Assembly: GCA_026874595.1 (NCBI GenBank)
Contig: CM049314.1
Span: forward strand, 64,330,800 to 64,394,799
Direction: 5' to 3'
Length of the DNA: 64,000 bases
Origin: Sipunculus nudus
Taxonomy: Eukaryota > Annelida > Sipuncula > Golfingiida > Sipunculidae
The first letter of the stretch is position 1. Each line of letters starts with the position of its first letter. This document shows, piece by piece, positions 20,841-33,339 of the stretch. The position numbers and the translations under genes were made by a program. The notes beneath the pieces were generated by a model. It searched no databases and was not told the origin of the DNA. It worked only from the letters and a program-made list of their open reading frames with translations.

Positions 20841-21461
20841 TGAAAATAACGTCTCCGCTGGGGGGGGGGGGGGGAGGTATAATTATTAAATGTGCAAATA
20901 ATTCAAGTGGGCTTAGGAAAACAACTGATATCTACAAACATCACAATATCTGACAGCAGCAATAATCACATTATGACATTTCATGTTACCACAATATAAC
21001 TATGAATTTTTGTCTCAGTTTTTGTTACAAATATGCCTTGGTGGATTATTTGATGAATAGCACTTCTAGCACCTGTCTTTGTTCAGAATAAATTTATTTT
21101 CAGGAATCACATTTCATTAAATTACAAAAATGTCAATATTTTGAATTTATTGAACCATGGCAAACATTAAACTTAACAGAAAACATTTAACTACTTTTTC
21201 TTGGTTGTCTGACAAATACCCGATAAAAATGTATGTATTATAACATTATATATCTTGATCTACAACATTTAAAAATCTGCCATACATCACTTAAAAATAA
21301 TAAAAACATTAATAGCTGTAAACTTAAATTTATTTATTAAGCCTGGCCTTTCCATTTCCTTAAAAGAGAAAAAAAAATAAGCTGCTGAAAAAAAAGAAAA
21401 TAATGATTAAGTACTGGTAAATAGTTATTTTACGTGACAATTAAAATGTAACATAACAAGT

Positions 21462-23909
21462 GACCCATAGGTCATGACGCTCAGCTGCCAAGCATGACCT
21501 GTGACATCATGGACTGAGATTCACATCTTCCAGTCGAATTTTGAAGAACCAATTTGCCAATTTGTTGAAAATTTTCTATGACAACAGAAATATATATCAC
21601 CTATGTCTGGTTAAAACACAGTGAATTGATGGTCTGAGGAAAATGCATGATTGTTAAGCTATCAGGAACTATTCCAACAGCTTGCTTGAAACCTGTCAGT
21701 CTCAAAAGGAACACCACAAAGGGCAAATATAAGACCAAAATATATAGCAAAAATCAAGGAAATACATGTAAGAATTATTGAGAAACAGGTGCTTCTGTAT
21801 GAATTTTTATTCAATACAAGCCAACTGTACTGCACTTTTATAAATGATGGTAATATTTATTCAGAAATATTTGACCCAATCCTTTACAAGATTACATAAA
21901 TATACATCCAACTGCATTCACTTTAACTATTCTTGAGATAATATGATCAAAAGGAATTAAAAGATTGTTGCCTGGTGGCCATATTGGACTTCTGACAAGT
22001 CTGAAATCAGACAATAAACATTCTCTAAATCGGACCAAACATTAAAGAAAAATTACTGAAACTGCCCTGAAGAAAGAATTTCTAAGGTGGCTAACTGGCA
22101 AACATAATGGATTTCTGACAAGTATGACATTTGATATCCCACATTCTCCAATAAGAGACCAAACTTGGGGCAAATTATCCAGTAATAAATGCCCAAAATA
22201 ATTCAAAAGGCATGTCCAGGCCCTCATATCAGATTTATAGATATGCAATTGTAAAAAGTGTAAGTCCAATATTTTTTATTATCACTCTGCTTTTCAATGG
22301 GGTCAGCAGGGTAGGTAAACTGCCAAACCTGAAAGAAAAGAAATGCAGAAAGCATGACTAAGAGTCTTGAAATAAAACAAAAAGCCATCCTAAATCAAGG
22401 TACACATCCACATATTATGAGAACAAACACTTGCTTTTATATGTGGTGATATATATTAAAATATTCAGATATCTAGGAAACTAAGTTTATTGCTAGGATT
22501 CCATAAAATAAACTGCAAAATGTTCCCATCATCTTATAAATCAGTAGCTAAACCGTAAAACTATACTCTCATAGTCTTAATGCCTGGCTGAAGCATTCTG
22601 ACAACAGTGTTTTTGTTATGAAGTAACAGGTACTTATCACTGAGCCTTATCACTTAATAGGCTGATACAAAAGGGAGTCATATGTCACTAGTGTCACTCA
22701 CAATAACAGCCACACAGGGAGATGTACCAGCTGGAGTGGGATGGTTTATATATACAAGAAAAATAGAGATGGTCTATAAAATAAGTAATTGTGAACATCC
22801 CTGACCTATGACCTTGGCCTTTTGCGCATATATCTACTGGATTCTTTCTAAATGATGGGTAACTACTGACCACTTAAATCTGGTGTAATTACTTGGCAAC
22901 CAATTGGTGAATAACTTTGACCTGCAACCTTTAACCTGCTGACCCCAAAATCAATAAGTTATTTATTCAAGCAAAAAGACCCATAAATATGAAGTTTGAG
23001 TCAAACTGAGTGATGCATAGATGTGGCATATGTGAAAGACTGAAGGTTTGGGTTGAACAGTTACACTTGAAATATGCTCACAAGCATTTAGAACAATTAA
23101 ATATTGTGACCTTGACCTTTGACTTTTTGACCTCAACATCAATAGGCTTCTTCCCTTATTGGTAGGTAAGCCATATATGACAGATGGAAGGTACAGATTG
23201 AAAAGTTTGCCTGAAAATGACTCCACGCAAGAAGTGGATGCTGTGAACTTGACCTTTGACCTCAAAATCAACAGGTCTTTTCCCCTGTTGGCAGAGAAGC
23301 GATATCAGTGCTGGAAGGTTTGGAATGAAAAGTCTAGCTTGAAATGTGTCCACTACCTTTTCAAAGAAGTGGATCCTGTGACCCTGACCTTTGACCTTGT
23401 GACCTCAAAATCTACAGGATTCTTCTCCAACTTAGTAGGTGAGCTATATGTGAAAGATCAAAGAATTGGGATGAAAGGGTTGGCTTAAAATGCATCTATA
23501 GGCTTTTCAAAGAAGAGGCTCCTGTGACCTTGACCTTTGACCTTTTGACCTAAAAAAATTATGGTTCTTCCCCTGTTGGTAGGTGAGCTGTATGTGAAAG
23601 ATGGAAGGTTTGGGATGAAAATTTTGTCTCAAAGAGTTATTTCTGGGGGGTGCAAACACACCCCTTAACTTCGAGAATATAGGTCGCAGTGACCTAATTT
23701 CAGGTTTGCAAGGAGATCTTTTTATAACCTCTAAGACTGCATAGGGTTCATGGCCCTAGCCCCTACGGTTACGATTTGTGCCCTGCTAACGGCCGGACGG
23801 CCGGACGGCCGGTCGGACGGCCGGCCGGACGGCCGGCCGGACAGACGGAAGGACGCCGGACAAAGACCCATCGCTATAGCCCAGCATGACTGAAAGTCAG
23901 CTGAGCTAA
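21462..23909 (+). mobile_element. Family A element, both ends present
   Basis: Left end: GACCCATAGGTC (21462-21473), then GCTCAGCTG. Right end: a stem-loop at 23879-23906 followed by TAA. The body ends in a tandem array of units with TGACCTTGACCTTTGACCT-like half-site strings (about 22800-23600). A GC-rich microsatellite of GGACGGCC type follows (about 23790-23850), itself strongly palindromic. The array aligns with 1-840. 22042-22300 shows no gene. It has no coding capacity, so it would depend on enzymes from elsewhere. Confidence 0.72.
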
Positions 23910-25780
23910 TAAAACATGTGAAAAGAATCCAGGAAATATGTATTTCAGCTTCCTGAAAGGAGTTGCCTGATGAATTTATATACTGAATACAGGACCTTTA
24001 AAGGAAAAATATGCAAAACAAAATATTGAATTATTTTCAGTTATTATTTAATTTTTACTAGATCAGACTGAAAAGCCAACCAACTGCAACAATACCTGCA
24101 CAAAAAGGCATAAAAGAAAAACATGATATATTGTCCCATTATGTGTAAACCTGAAATACTAATCATGCAAACAGGATATCTAGTTGTTTATAGATAGCGA
24201 GTTATTTTATTGATAAACATTTCTGTTGAGTTTGATCAGAATCCATCAAATCCCTTGTAAGTTATTGCATTTATTTCATTAATCACATGAATTCCAATAT
24301 TTAATTCTGTGAACCATGGCTAATAAATAAGTTGATTGAAAACATTTCCCTTCTTTTTCTTGGTTATCTGAAGTACCAAAGGAATATTATATATATAACA
24401 TTTTTTTATCTGCAAAGTTTAAAATCTGCCTGCTGGCACACACAATCTGAAAGTTAAAATGAAATATATGTTAGTGTAAAAGATAACATTAATAGGTGTA
24501 AAGTTATATTTATTTATTATATAAATTCCTTAAAGGAGCCTAAAAATTAGAAGAAAAAAAACATGAACTTCATTTTTCTTTGTTTTCAAGATAACATTTC
24601 AAGGTGCAAGTTATATTTATTTACTATATAAATTCCTTACCGAAACCTAAAAAAGAAGAAAAAACATTATCTTATTGAAAAACCTTGAAATTTCCTTCTA
24701 TTCAGCGGATCTAAAACAAAATAGGAAGAATTAACCACTAGTATATAGTTATGTTAAATTGACAAGTATAAGAAAAAAAGTGAAAAGAACCAAGGAAAAA
24801 GAACCAAAAATACTAGATCAGGATGACAGCTGTATCAACTGCAAAAACACAAGGACAAAATGCAACAAAGGAAGATCATATTGTTCCATTAAAACAGCAT
24901 TATGTGTACACGTCGAGTCGAGGCTTTAATATTAAATAATACTCATCCTGAAAACAGAAACCAGAATATTAACATATAAGCAATACTTTTCAACTGTAAA
25001 TTTACTGTGATAATGTGTGTAAGAAACGCAAATTAGAAAGAATCCGAGAGTACTCCAGTCCATCAATTCAAGGGAACATCTGAAGAGCATGTCCGCGTAT
25101 AGTCCTATCATTTAGCCCTGAAAAACAGGGGTTATCCGGGGGGGGGGGGTCCCACAATCAAACATGCTGTGCAGATTTACCCACGCATAATTAGCCGTTT
25201 CAAACTTCTACAACTAGGCGGCGTGCATGTTGGCGAAGTTCGCTTCAGTGTTAGAATGAGTGTTTATCTTAATTAATTAAAGTTTTTTCATCAAACTGTT
25301 ACATTTAATGATGTCCTGAGTGGTTATTTACATGAAATGACCAGTAAGAGATCGTTACTAGCGAAAAAAAGTGAAGAATTCAACCCTTGTTCATGACGCC
25401 GCTTCATGTCAGAATTGGCATGTCAGATTCAACAAGCTTCATTTCACTGATTAAAAGCAGCCAATCCCGGTCACATCAGGAGAAAAAGTATAAATAATCG
25501 TATTCTACAAGTGTTGTCCTTCACACTAGTATATGTAAATAGGTTGCCCATTGTTATTTTTTAATTATTTTTGTATGATTTATATAGCTTAACTAGGGTT
25601 TTGTCAATCATTAATTGTGCAGGGTACCAGTCTAGTCCTGCTATATCTACAGAGATTTAAGGGCTTTTTAGTTACATTTTCACATTTCATGTTCATTAAA
25701 TTCAGGCTTTTCAATACTTATGCATATAAACACATCAGAGTATATATGTAATGGTATATACATTATTTTAATTCTTATAT
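23910..25780. other. AT-rich DNA, weak promoter-like motifs, no gene
   Basis: Loose duplications of phrases such as AAGTTATATTTATTTA occur at 24490-24660. A G-run lies at about 25139-25150 and a small CpG-rich patch at 25190-25260. A CCAAT box (25461-25465) with TATAAATA at 25489-25496 is noted, but the spacing is short for a promoter and no transcript is visible. Confidence 0.35.
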
Positions 25781-25850
25781 TATACTATATTATATTATTT
25801 TTTTATTATATTGTTATGAAATATTAATGTATAATAATATAAATAAATAA

Positions 25851-25884
<34 letters not shown>

Positions 25885-25969
25885 TAATGTAAATATTTAT
25901 AATATGTAACTTTTATATGTCAAAAATAAAAAATAACATACAATTTATATGTAAACAATATGTCTGTAA

Positions 25970-26014
<45 letters not shown>

Positions 26015-26279
26015 TTAAAAATCATATATAGATGTAAATGTGCTTTATGTTATTCAAAATTCAGTGTGTGTGTGTTGTGTGTAAATATATTTTGTTTCTA
26101 TACAGACACATTTTACAGTATGCAATCCCAGGCAATAACATGTCTGATCCACTTGAGGGTGGTGGTTCCATGGTGGCCAACCTCATTAGCAGCTAGTTAA
26201 AATAGCACCAAGTCTAGAGTATGGCAGACATCAAAGTATCAATGAGGGGTAGTCAGTCATGTATAATGTAACTACAGAT

Positions 26280-26505
26280 GTCTGGGCAGGTAGGTGACCA
26301 GCTTTTCCTCTATGTTTGCTGCCTCATCATTAGGTCAATAATTGCCAAAACTGAAGATGGTTGTACACCACTCAGCTTTGTTAGGCCTGGTCAGTTTATA
26401 AATGTGAGATGAATCTCCAATCATGAGTGATATCTTCTGTGACTGAAGCAGCAACATCAACTTGAAAAGCAAGCATTGAAGCAATACTTGGCTGAAAATT
26501 CAACA
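26280..26505 (-). pseudogene. Decayed coding-like patch inside the inverted repeat
   Basis: On the minus strand a frame reads ISLMIGDSSHIYKL, then NKAEWCTTIFSFGNY, a stop, and NDEAANIEEKLVTYLPRHL. GDSxH followed by an N-E-A-rich helix hints at the GDSH-type SGNH-like domains abundant in mollusc genomes and transposons, but the likeness is short. It is broken by a TGA and has no start. Confidence 0.22.
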
Positions 26506-26896
26506 TTACCCTTACATAAGAAGAAAAAAAAAGTAAATGAATTTATTGTCTTATATAACTTTATTTGTATAATCAATCTTATGTCAATTATTTTCAAAAA
26601 TAAAGATTACACATAATGTGGTCAAATAAAATTATTTAATTATTATATCTTTCATTTGTACACACATAATGAAATTCTAGGGTATTGTAGGATGATACTT
26701 AGATTATTTCAAATTCAATAAATAAAATGATACTAAAAGATTTGACAAAAAACTTTTGGTATGAAGAAAACTAATGTTTTTGTGGGTTTTTAATAGGTGT
26801 AGGACTAAAGTACCCCTGGACAAAATGATTCCTTGGGAAAAAGCCACCTACCTTAATGATAAAGATGACAAAAGCCCCCCCCCCCCCCCCCCCGAA

Positions 26897-26956
<60 letters not shown>

Positions 26957-27399
26957 ATGTTCTATACATTTTACATTTGTACATATGTGATGTCTTTAAC
27001 TGCTTAATCCAAAACATTCTTTAAAATTAATTATGTTGAATATGTGTATATTTTGGGTTAGATATCCAAAAGCGGCATCAACTTTTACATCACATAGTTA
27101 CATTAACAACAATAATTAAGTTATGAGAAAATTCAGCGTTATGAAAAATTAATAAATCTGTGTTTTGATGTATTATTATCCGTGAAAATAATAATGTATA
27201 TTAGGTAGGTGTTGTTATTTATAATGTTGATATCAGGGGACTCATTAATTATGTAAATATACAATAATTTTTACAATGTTACTTGTGCAGTCTAACAGGT
27301 TTTTATTTATGATAAAAAAAAGTTATACATAAAAATGGATGATTATTTTACATTACAGGTAACCAATTTTAAAACAGGAAAAAGGAAAAAAAAAAACTT

Positions 27400-27560
27400 A
27401 AAAAAAACTGTACCTGGAGTACCTTGTTCCAGGTACAGGTATTTTAATTCTGGGTATAGGTACAGGTACAAGGTACTTCCTACTCATGACCTGCAGGTAC
27501 ATATACTCTGAAATGTGTATCTAGGTACAGGTAAAAGTACCTGGCCCCTACCCTAATAAA
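27400..27560. repeat. GTAC-rich dispersed repeat (copy 1)
   Basis: AGGTACAGGT-, GGTACAAGGTACTTCCTACTC- and TGTGTATCTAGGTACAGGTA-type phrases fill this patch. The same order of phrases recurs at 54785-54925, with a partial copy at about 54430-54490, showing a dispersed family. It encodes nothing recognisable. Confidence 0.55.
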
Positions 27561-28642
27561 TATATATTTATATATACACATATATATTGTATATATACAT
27601 ATATATATATTGTGTGTGTATATATATATAAATATATAGTCAATGTGCAAAATCAGTGAATGTGATTCACTCAGGCATTTCACAAAATGACTAGCTCTAG
27701 ACTTGGTGCTATTTTAACTAGCTGCTAATGAGGTTGGCCACCATGTTACCACCACCCTCAAGTGGATCAAACATCCTAGAGCTGTAGAATGAGTTGTTGT
27801 GATTAGCATCTTAGTTGTAGGGTAAAACTGATCATTCATAAAATGCTCTATATTTACACCTATTGAATGTGCATATTTCTATGTCAAAACAAGGGAAATC
27901 AACCTTAATGAATAGTGCAAGACAATAATTGTAAATATAACAAAGGTGACAGCAGTAATATTGGTTGTTTATTTTAATATAACACATTCAGCACTATATT
28001 CTGGTGTATGTGTGCTCGTTATGTGTGGGTGATCAAGTGTGTGACCATTTAAACAAGTGATCAGTATTTATCACTTCAATTATATAATACAGGTAAATAC
28101 TCCTATTTAAATTTAAGTTTTTGATGCACTTCTGAAAACTTACAGAAAGAAAATATTTAAGCTGCATAACCAGACAGCCCGCACATATTATGAGCATGGA
28201 ATCAACTGGGCCAGTGTTTGCATTTAATTACAAATGGATCCTGGAAACGCCTAAAAAGTTAAAACATATGTTAAGTATATGAATGGTATAAATAATTGAT
28301 ATAAAAACCTAGATTGATATAAATCAAACATATACATTTCAGCACACACACACCTTTATGTACTTACCCAAGTGTTACATAACAAAACCAGTTTAATTTA
28401 AGAGGTGATTTATAAATATAAAAAAAAAAAAAAAATTATTAAAAATGCACAACATATTGGCACACACACACACACACACATGAAATATGAAATTTGTAAG
28501 ATATTAAATAATAACACACACAAAACATATGTACACTCATGTGTATTTGGAAAATAATATTGGTTTAGCTGTATGAACCAATAATCATTTTAAAATTATT
28601 TTACAATTTGCTTAAACCATTAGAAATGTCATTAAAATTATT

Positions 28643-28710
<68 letters not shown>

Positions 28711-28965
28711 CAACAAATGAGGTACAAAAATAACTAGTATTATTATTCTAATACAAATACTTAATAGGCCTACATATCTGAAAGTTAGCTAACATTATCA
28801 CTGGTACATATGGCCATGCATAAAAATCGAAACAATGTATACTTAAATATTTTCTAAACAAATACGCACGTATAACTGAACATAATGGTGATTTCAGTCA
28901 AATAGCTGATATTTGAATAAAGAAAAAAATAAAATATAATTATTATAAAGAATTATATCTCAAAA

Positions 28966-29052
<87 letters not shown>

Positions 29053-29171
29053 AAATTAAAATATTTGTATATGTGCACTTGAAAACACTTTTAATATAGC
29101 AATACATATATAATTTGAAAGCATGTTTAATTTTTCAAGTTATATATATATATATAAATATAATAGATATA

Positions 29172-29220
<49 letters not shown>

Positions 29221-29679
29221 ATTAAAATATTGATACAGGTGTAAATAAACTATGACAATAGATATAGAATTTTCCATATGATACACACACAGATTATATA
29301 CCTTAAACATTTTAAAAATATTTTCAAATTCAGTTGAAATTAGTTGTATTTTAAACATAAAAAAAATAATAAATAAACCCTAAAATAAAACTTATATTAT
29401 AACTTCTTATTAAAATCATTTGAAAAAGTATTTGAAAATATATGTTGTCAGGGTTTGGTGAGGCAATAAGAAGTGTATGAGGGCTTTAGGCCTTTTAATA
29501 TGGTATAACATGATGTGTCATGACAGCTAGTGATAAGCTCATGAGCAGGTTACAAGTCTATGAGTGATGTCATTTGTCCTTATCTCCTATTGGTTCTCTG
29601 CTGGGTCATGCCATATTCATGAGCTGATCATGTGATAGGCAAACACTTGCAGCCCCCATAGGAAAGTTTTGGATGTGGG

Positions 29680-30330
29680 TCCGTCACTGGGTGAGACTCG
29701 GGAGTCTGTGCGGCACGATGCATCTGTATCTGGCGGGATTCAATAAAGCCAAACTCTAATGTATTTTCTGGTTAATTTCTTGGCGTCGAATAAACAATAC
29801 TTAGCAGGTACCTAGAACTAAGTGACTGGCACGTGAACTGTATCCGCAATCTGAAAAGGAAAAGGCAGCGCCAATCTCTCCAACATGCACGACACCACGC
29901 CACGTAGCTTCTCGCACGAGATCTCGCGTGACGTCATAGTCTCGTCACAACGAAAAGTTTATAGTGCAAAGAACTGTCGTACTTTCTGTTTTAAGGTGTC
30001 AAAGTAAAAACCTCCAGTCAAACAACCCGTCTTTATTGGAATGAACAAAAAATAAAAATCCCGCTAGGTCGTAAAACTATGGAAGCCGCAGACTGATACC
30101 GAATCCTATTATGACACACCCGGGGGGGGGGGGGGGGGGGGGGGGGGTTCTGAAATAGAGCGGGGTACCAGTCTACGGAAGCCGGTCAACTCGCACCTTT
30201 GTCAGCTCACACAATACCAACACACAGAAACACGGTTTAGCTTATATGGAAGTGAGGGCCCCGGATGAAAACTTTGTTTACTTCCGGTTAGCGAGTAAAC
30301 AGTAGCACGTGGGCGCTTTGAATATGGTGT
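29680..30330. promoter_or_regulatory. CpG-rich promoter-like patch
   Basis: In an AT-rich, CpG-poor region this 650-bp patch contains a perfect CRE, TGACGTCA (29929-29936), directly after CTCGCACGAGATCTCGCG. It also has an ETS site ACTTCCGG (30280-30287) and a CACGTG E-box near 30307. Such a combination is typical of TATA-less housekeeping promoters. A run of 26 G (30122-30147) interrupts it. The frame of 95 codons at 30450-30737 has no recognisable domain, and I cannot identify a transcribed gene in either direction. It may also be the edge of an old retroelement LTR (29442-29790). Confidence 0.35.
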
Positions 30331-30765
30331 TAAGGATATAATAATATTGAAAAGTTAACACCTGTTTTTGATTTAATAATCACGGTGCTGGTCTAAATTA
30401 TCATTCCAATCCAACAAGTATAACTAAAAGTAGGTTAAACCCTGATGTTGTGACCAAATTTAGCTTTAATGGGAAGATATCCATCATCTGTCCGACAGTG
30501 GCTGGGCCAGTATGGCGTATCTGTTCTGGTCTGGTATGCATGTCGTCACATCTCCTTAACATTGACAAGATGTCCAGCCCGTGGTCTTGTGATACATTTA
30601 CATTTCATCTGAGGTTTAACAGCAGACTTTACACTGATTACTCATGTCGGTCTTTTAGAGGATTCATGACACACGGACATCCTATCGGATCATGCGGCTT
30701 ATTAACTGCTGATGATTATGCATCTGGTAACATTTAAAGGCTGTAATAAAACTTTCAATGTTGGG

Positions 30766-30818
<53 letters not shown>

Positions 30819-30849
30819 GTTTATATATATATATATATGTTTGTATGTA

Positions 30850-30918
<69 letters not shown>

Positions 30919-32038
30919 CATACATATCATAGTCTGGTAAGAAAATGCTTCTAAGGGACCTATTAAGTGAAGAAATAATATACAAAAAAAACTTTACATG
31001 ATTCTTTGCAAACATTTTTGTACCAAAAACAAAATAAAATAATATAAATGATAGGAAGACATGAGTATAATTCATTAAAGTTGAAATCGTTTCACAGTGA
31101 AGGGAATCATGCAAAGGCGGAGTGGGTCCGACGTGGTACATAGTATTGTTATTTACACAGTCTGCCATTAATTTTTGGTATTATATTTGTATCGCATTCT
31201 GTATATATATATATATGCTGTTGTTTCACGGCGCACCTAATTTTCATTAAGCTATTTTTTAAATATATTAAACCATTAAACTTAATTTCTTGTTAGAACT
31301 CAGCCAGCCTCACAAACAGAATATGACAAATTTTATTCGTTAACATCTAAGGCACGTAATTAGGCCCTTTTCATAATGGTTTGAAAGAAATGTCTGAACA
31401 TTTGGCTAGACCGGTCGGACTGGAAACATTTGTTTATGATTATTATATATAGTATACGCAGTTGAATTTCATGTTAAATTAGAAATATCTCGAAATAATG
31501 AACATCTTATATTTTACTCTCGAAACCAGTCTAATGTGTTTGAGCATAAACTTTGAATTAATGACCATCGAAATATTAAACTGCATGCACATTATAATAT
31601 AAATTATTATGCCTTTATTTTGAAAAAAAATAGTGTTATATTCGTCAATACAATCAGAATATATGTCACCAATAAGTTCGCAACATAAAAAGATGACAGG
31701 TATTCACAATATCATTCATTGTCAGATCCTATAGTTACAGTTTGCATCATGTCTTATTATAATTAAATCATGGAATAAGATATAACTGATTTTTTATATT
31801 GGCCTCATTTTGTTCCTAGTTCTACATGACCTACACAACACCACAATTGGTGGAATTGATCATAAAAAAAGCAACTTATATGGCCGGGTAATACTGTATA
31901 GTAATAATTAATAATGTATACCATTTTTTATTTAGCATGATTTATTAGAAGGGTATGGAAATTGAAAATTATTGTTCTCGAAATCAATATTTGATATATT
32001 TAAATTAACAGGCTATAATCAATATTATTACACCGACC

Positions 32039-32085
<47 letters not shown>

Positions 32086-32299
32086 ATTTTATTAAATGAT
32101 ATTTTTAAATATATATATATATGTATTGTTACTTTTTTAGATATATAAAAATTTAATTGTATTAAATTTTGCATAATGATTATTTTATTATATATATACA
32201 TACATACACAGATGAACATGTACATATACGTTTTATTATTTTGGTATATCTATTGTGGAATAAACAGTTTTTGTGCTTTTATGTATAGAGATATATGTG

Positions 32300-32333
<34 letters not shown>

Positions 32334-33339
32334 AATATATATCATATAATATTTATACATAATATATATACACATACATACACAAATAAGCATGTACACA
32401 TACGTGCTCTAATTATTTTGATATATATATATATTTTGGAATAATCAGTTTCTGTGCTATTGTATGTATATATATATAAATATATATATATATAAAGATA
32501 TATACATATATATACATGTATGTATAAAGATATACATAATAAATAATATATATATATTTTATTTTTTTAAAACTTATACAAGTATGAAATAAGTATAATG
32601 AAGGAGTCATGATTGGTCTTATCTAACCCGAAAAACCGTATCATATGGAAAGCACTGCCCACTGAACTGACTGTGACACGTACAGCCGCCAAGTGATATC
32701 AAGGAGCTGATGATATACAGGCCTCTTGAAGGCTGTCTATGCTAATGGTATCATGAGATACATTTTCCTTAACAGCTGTGGAATGTTTAATTTCAACGGT
32801 GTCAGGTTTTGTAACATTATTTTACTCAGTCATGAAAGAAAATATGAAAAATTTAGTGGATTAAGCGATGATTTACGTTTATTTCCCTAGTAATACAAAA
32901 GCACGTGGTGTTTGTTTACTCGCCAAACCACAACGAGGCCAATATGGCCGCCAAACCGTGTTTCCGTGTACTGACTCCATAGTGATATTAACTCACATCT
33001 GGGACAAGTCACACTACATTGCACTCCAGTGGTACCAACTCACACCTCAGCCTTACCAACTCGCATCCTAGTCCACAATAGCTGGCTCACACCAATAATT
33101 TAACACTTAATATTCTATGTTACAAACAGAAATGGTGGTATTTCATCAATTATTATTGAATTTTAAAGTCATTTACACAGAAAAAAACTAGACATTTCTT
33201 GGCACCGCAGGTGCCAGAGTATCCCCAGACATAGTAGGCCCCCCTCCTACAAGAACAGACCCCCATTTTTAGCAGCATATACTGACACTTGGCATTTTTA
33301 TTGTTTATTCCATCTAACGATCCACAATCTTGTTGAAGA

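Larger units (their letters stand above)
26145..27769. mobile_element. Segment bounded by 75-bp near-perfect inverted repeats
   Basis: 26145-26219 and 27695-27769 are reverse complements over 75 bp with only two adjacent mismatches (TTCC versus TAAC inside the arm). Between them lie 1475 bp containing an (AT)n run, a C-tract, a GTAC-rich patch and, near 26280-26500, a decayed coding-looking patch. Long terminal inverted repeats suggest a foldback or DNA transposon, or an inversion duplicate. No transposase and no convincing target duplication were found. Confidence 0.6.
25780..32600. repeat. Region dense in (AT)n and (AC)n microsatellites
   Basis: Long TA or AT runs occur near 25852-25890, 25974-26008, 26901-26950, 28647-28706, 29002-29050, 29177-29217, 30771-30806, 30855-30917 and 32042-32080; AC runs lie near 28462-28480 and 28968-29001. 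An interrupted C-tract is at 26876-26893. Apart from the separately listed inverted repeats and the CpG patch I see no genes. The Ile/Tyr-rich open frames are translations of the microsatellites. Confidence 0.8.

Noticed and set aside
25461-25496. CCAAT and TATAAATA pair as a core promoter
   Set aside because: Spacing is too short for the usual arrangement, the sequence is AT-rich, and no gene follows.
29442-29792. Possible solo LTR (TGTTGTCAGGG ... AATAAAG ... ATAAACA)
   Set aside because: TG...CA-like ends and a polyadenylation signal are present, but I found no partner LTR, no primer-binding site and no clear target duplication.
30450-30737. 95-codon frame after the CpG-rich patch
   Set aside because: It has no recognisable domain, no conserved start context and no splice evidence, so it cannot be called a gene.
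30682-31168. Ile/Tyr-rich frames around 30.8 kb
   Set aside because: They are translations of (AT)n microsatellite. Similar frames at 26.9, 32.1, 32.5, 45.6 and 53.4 kb were dropped for the same reason.
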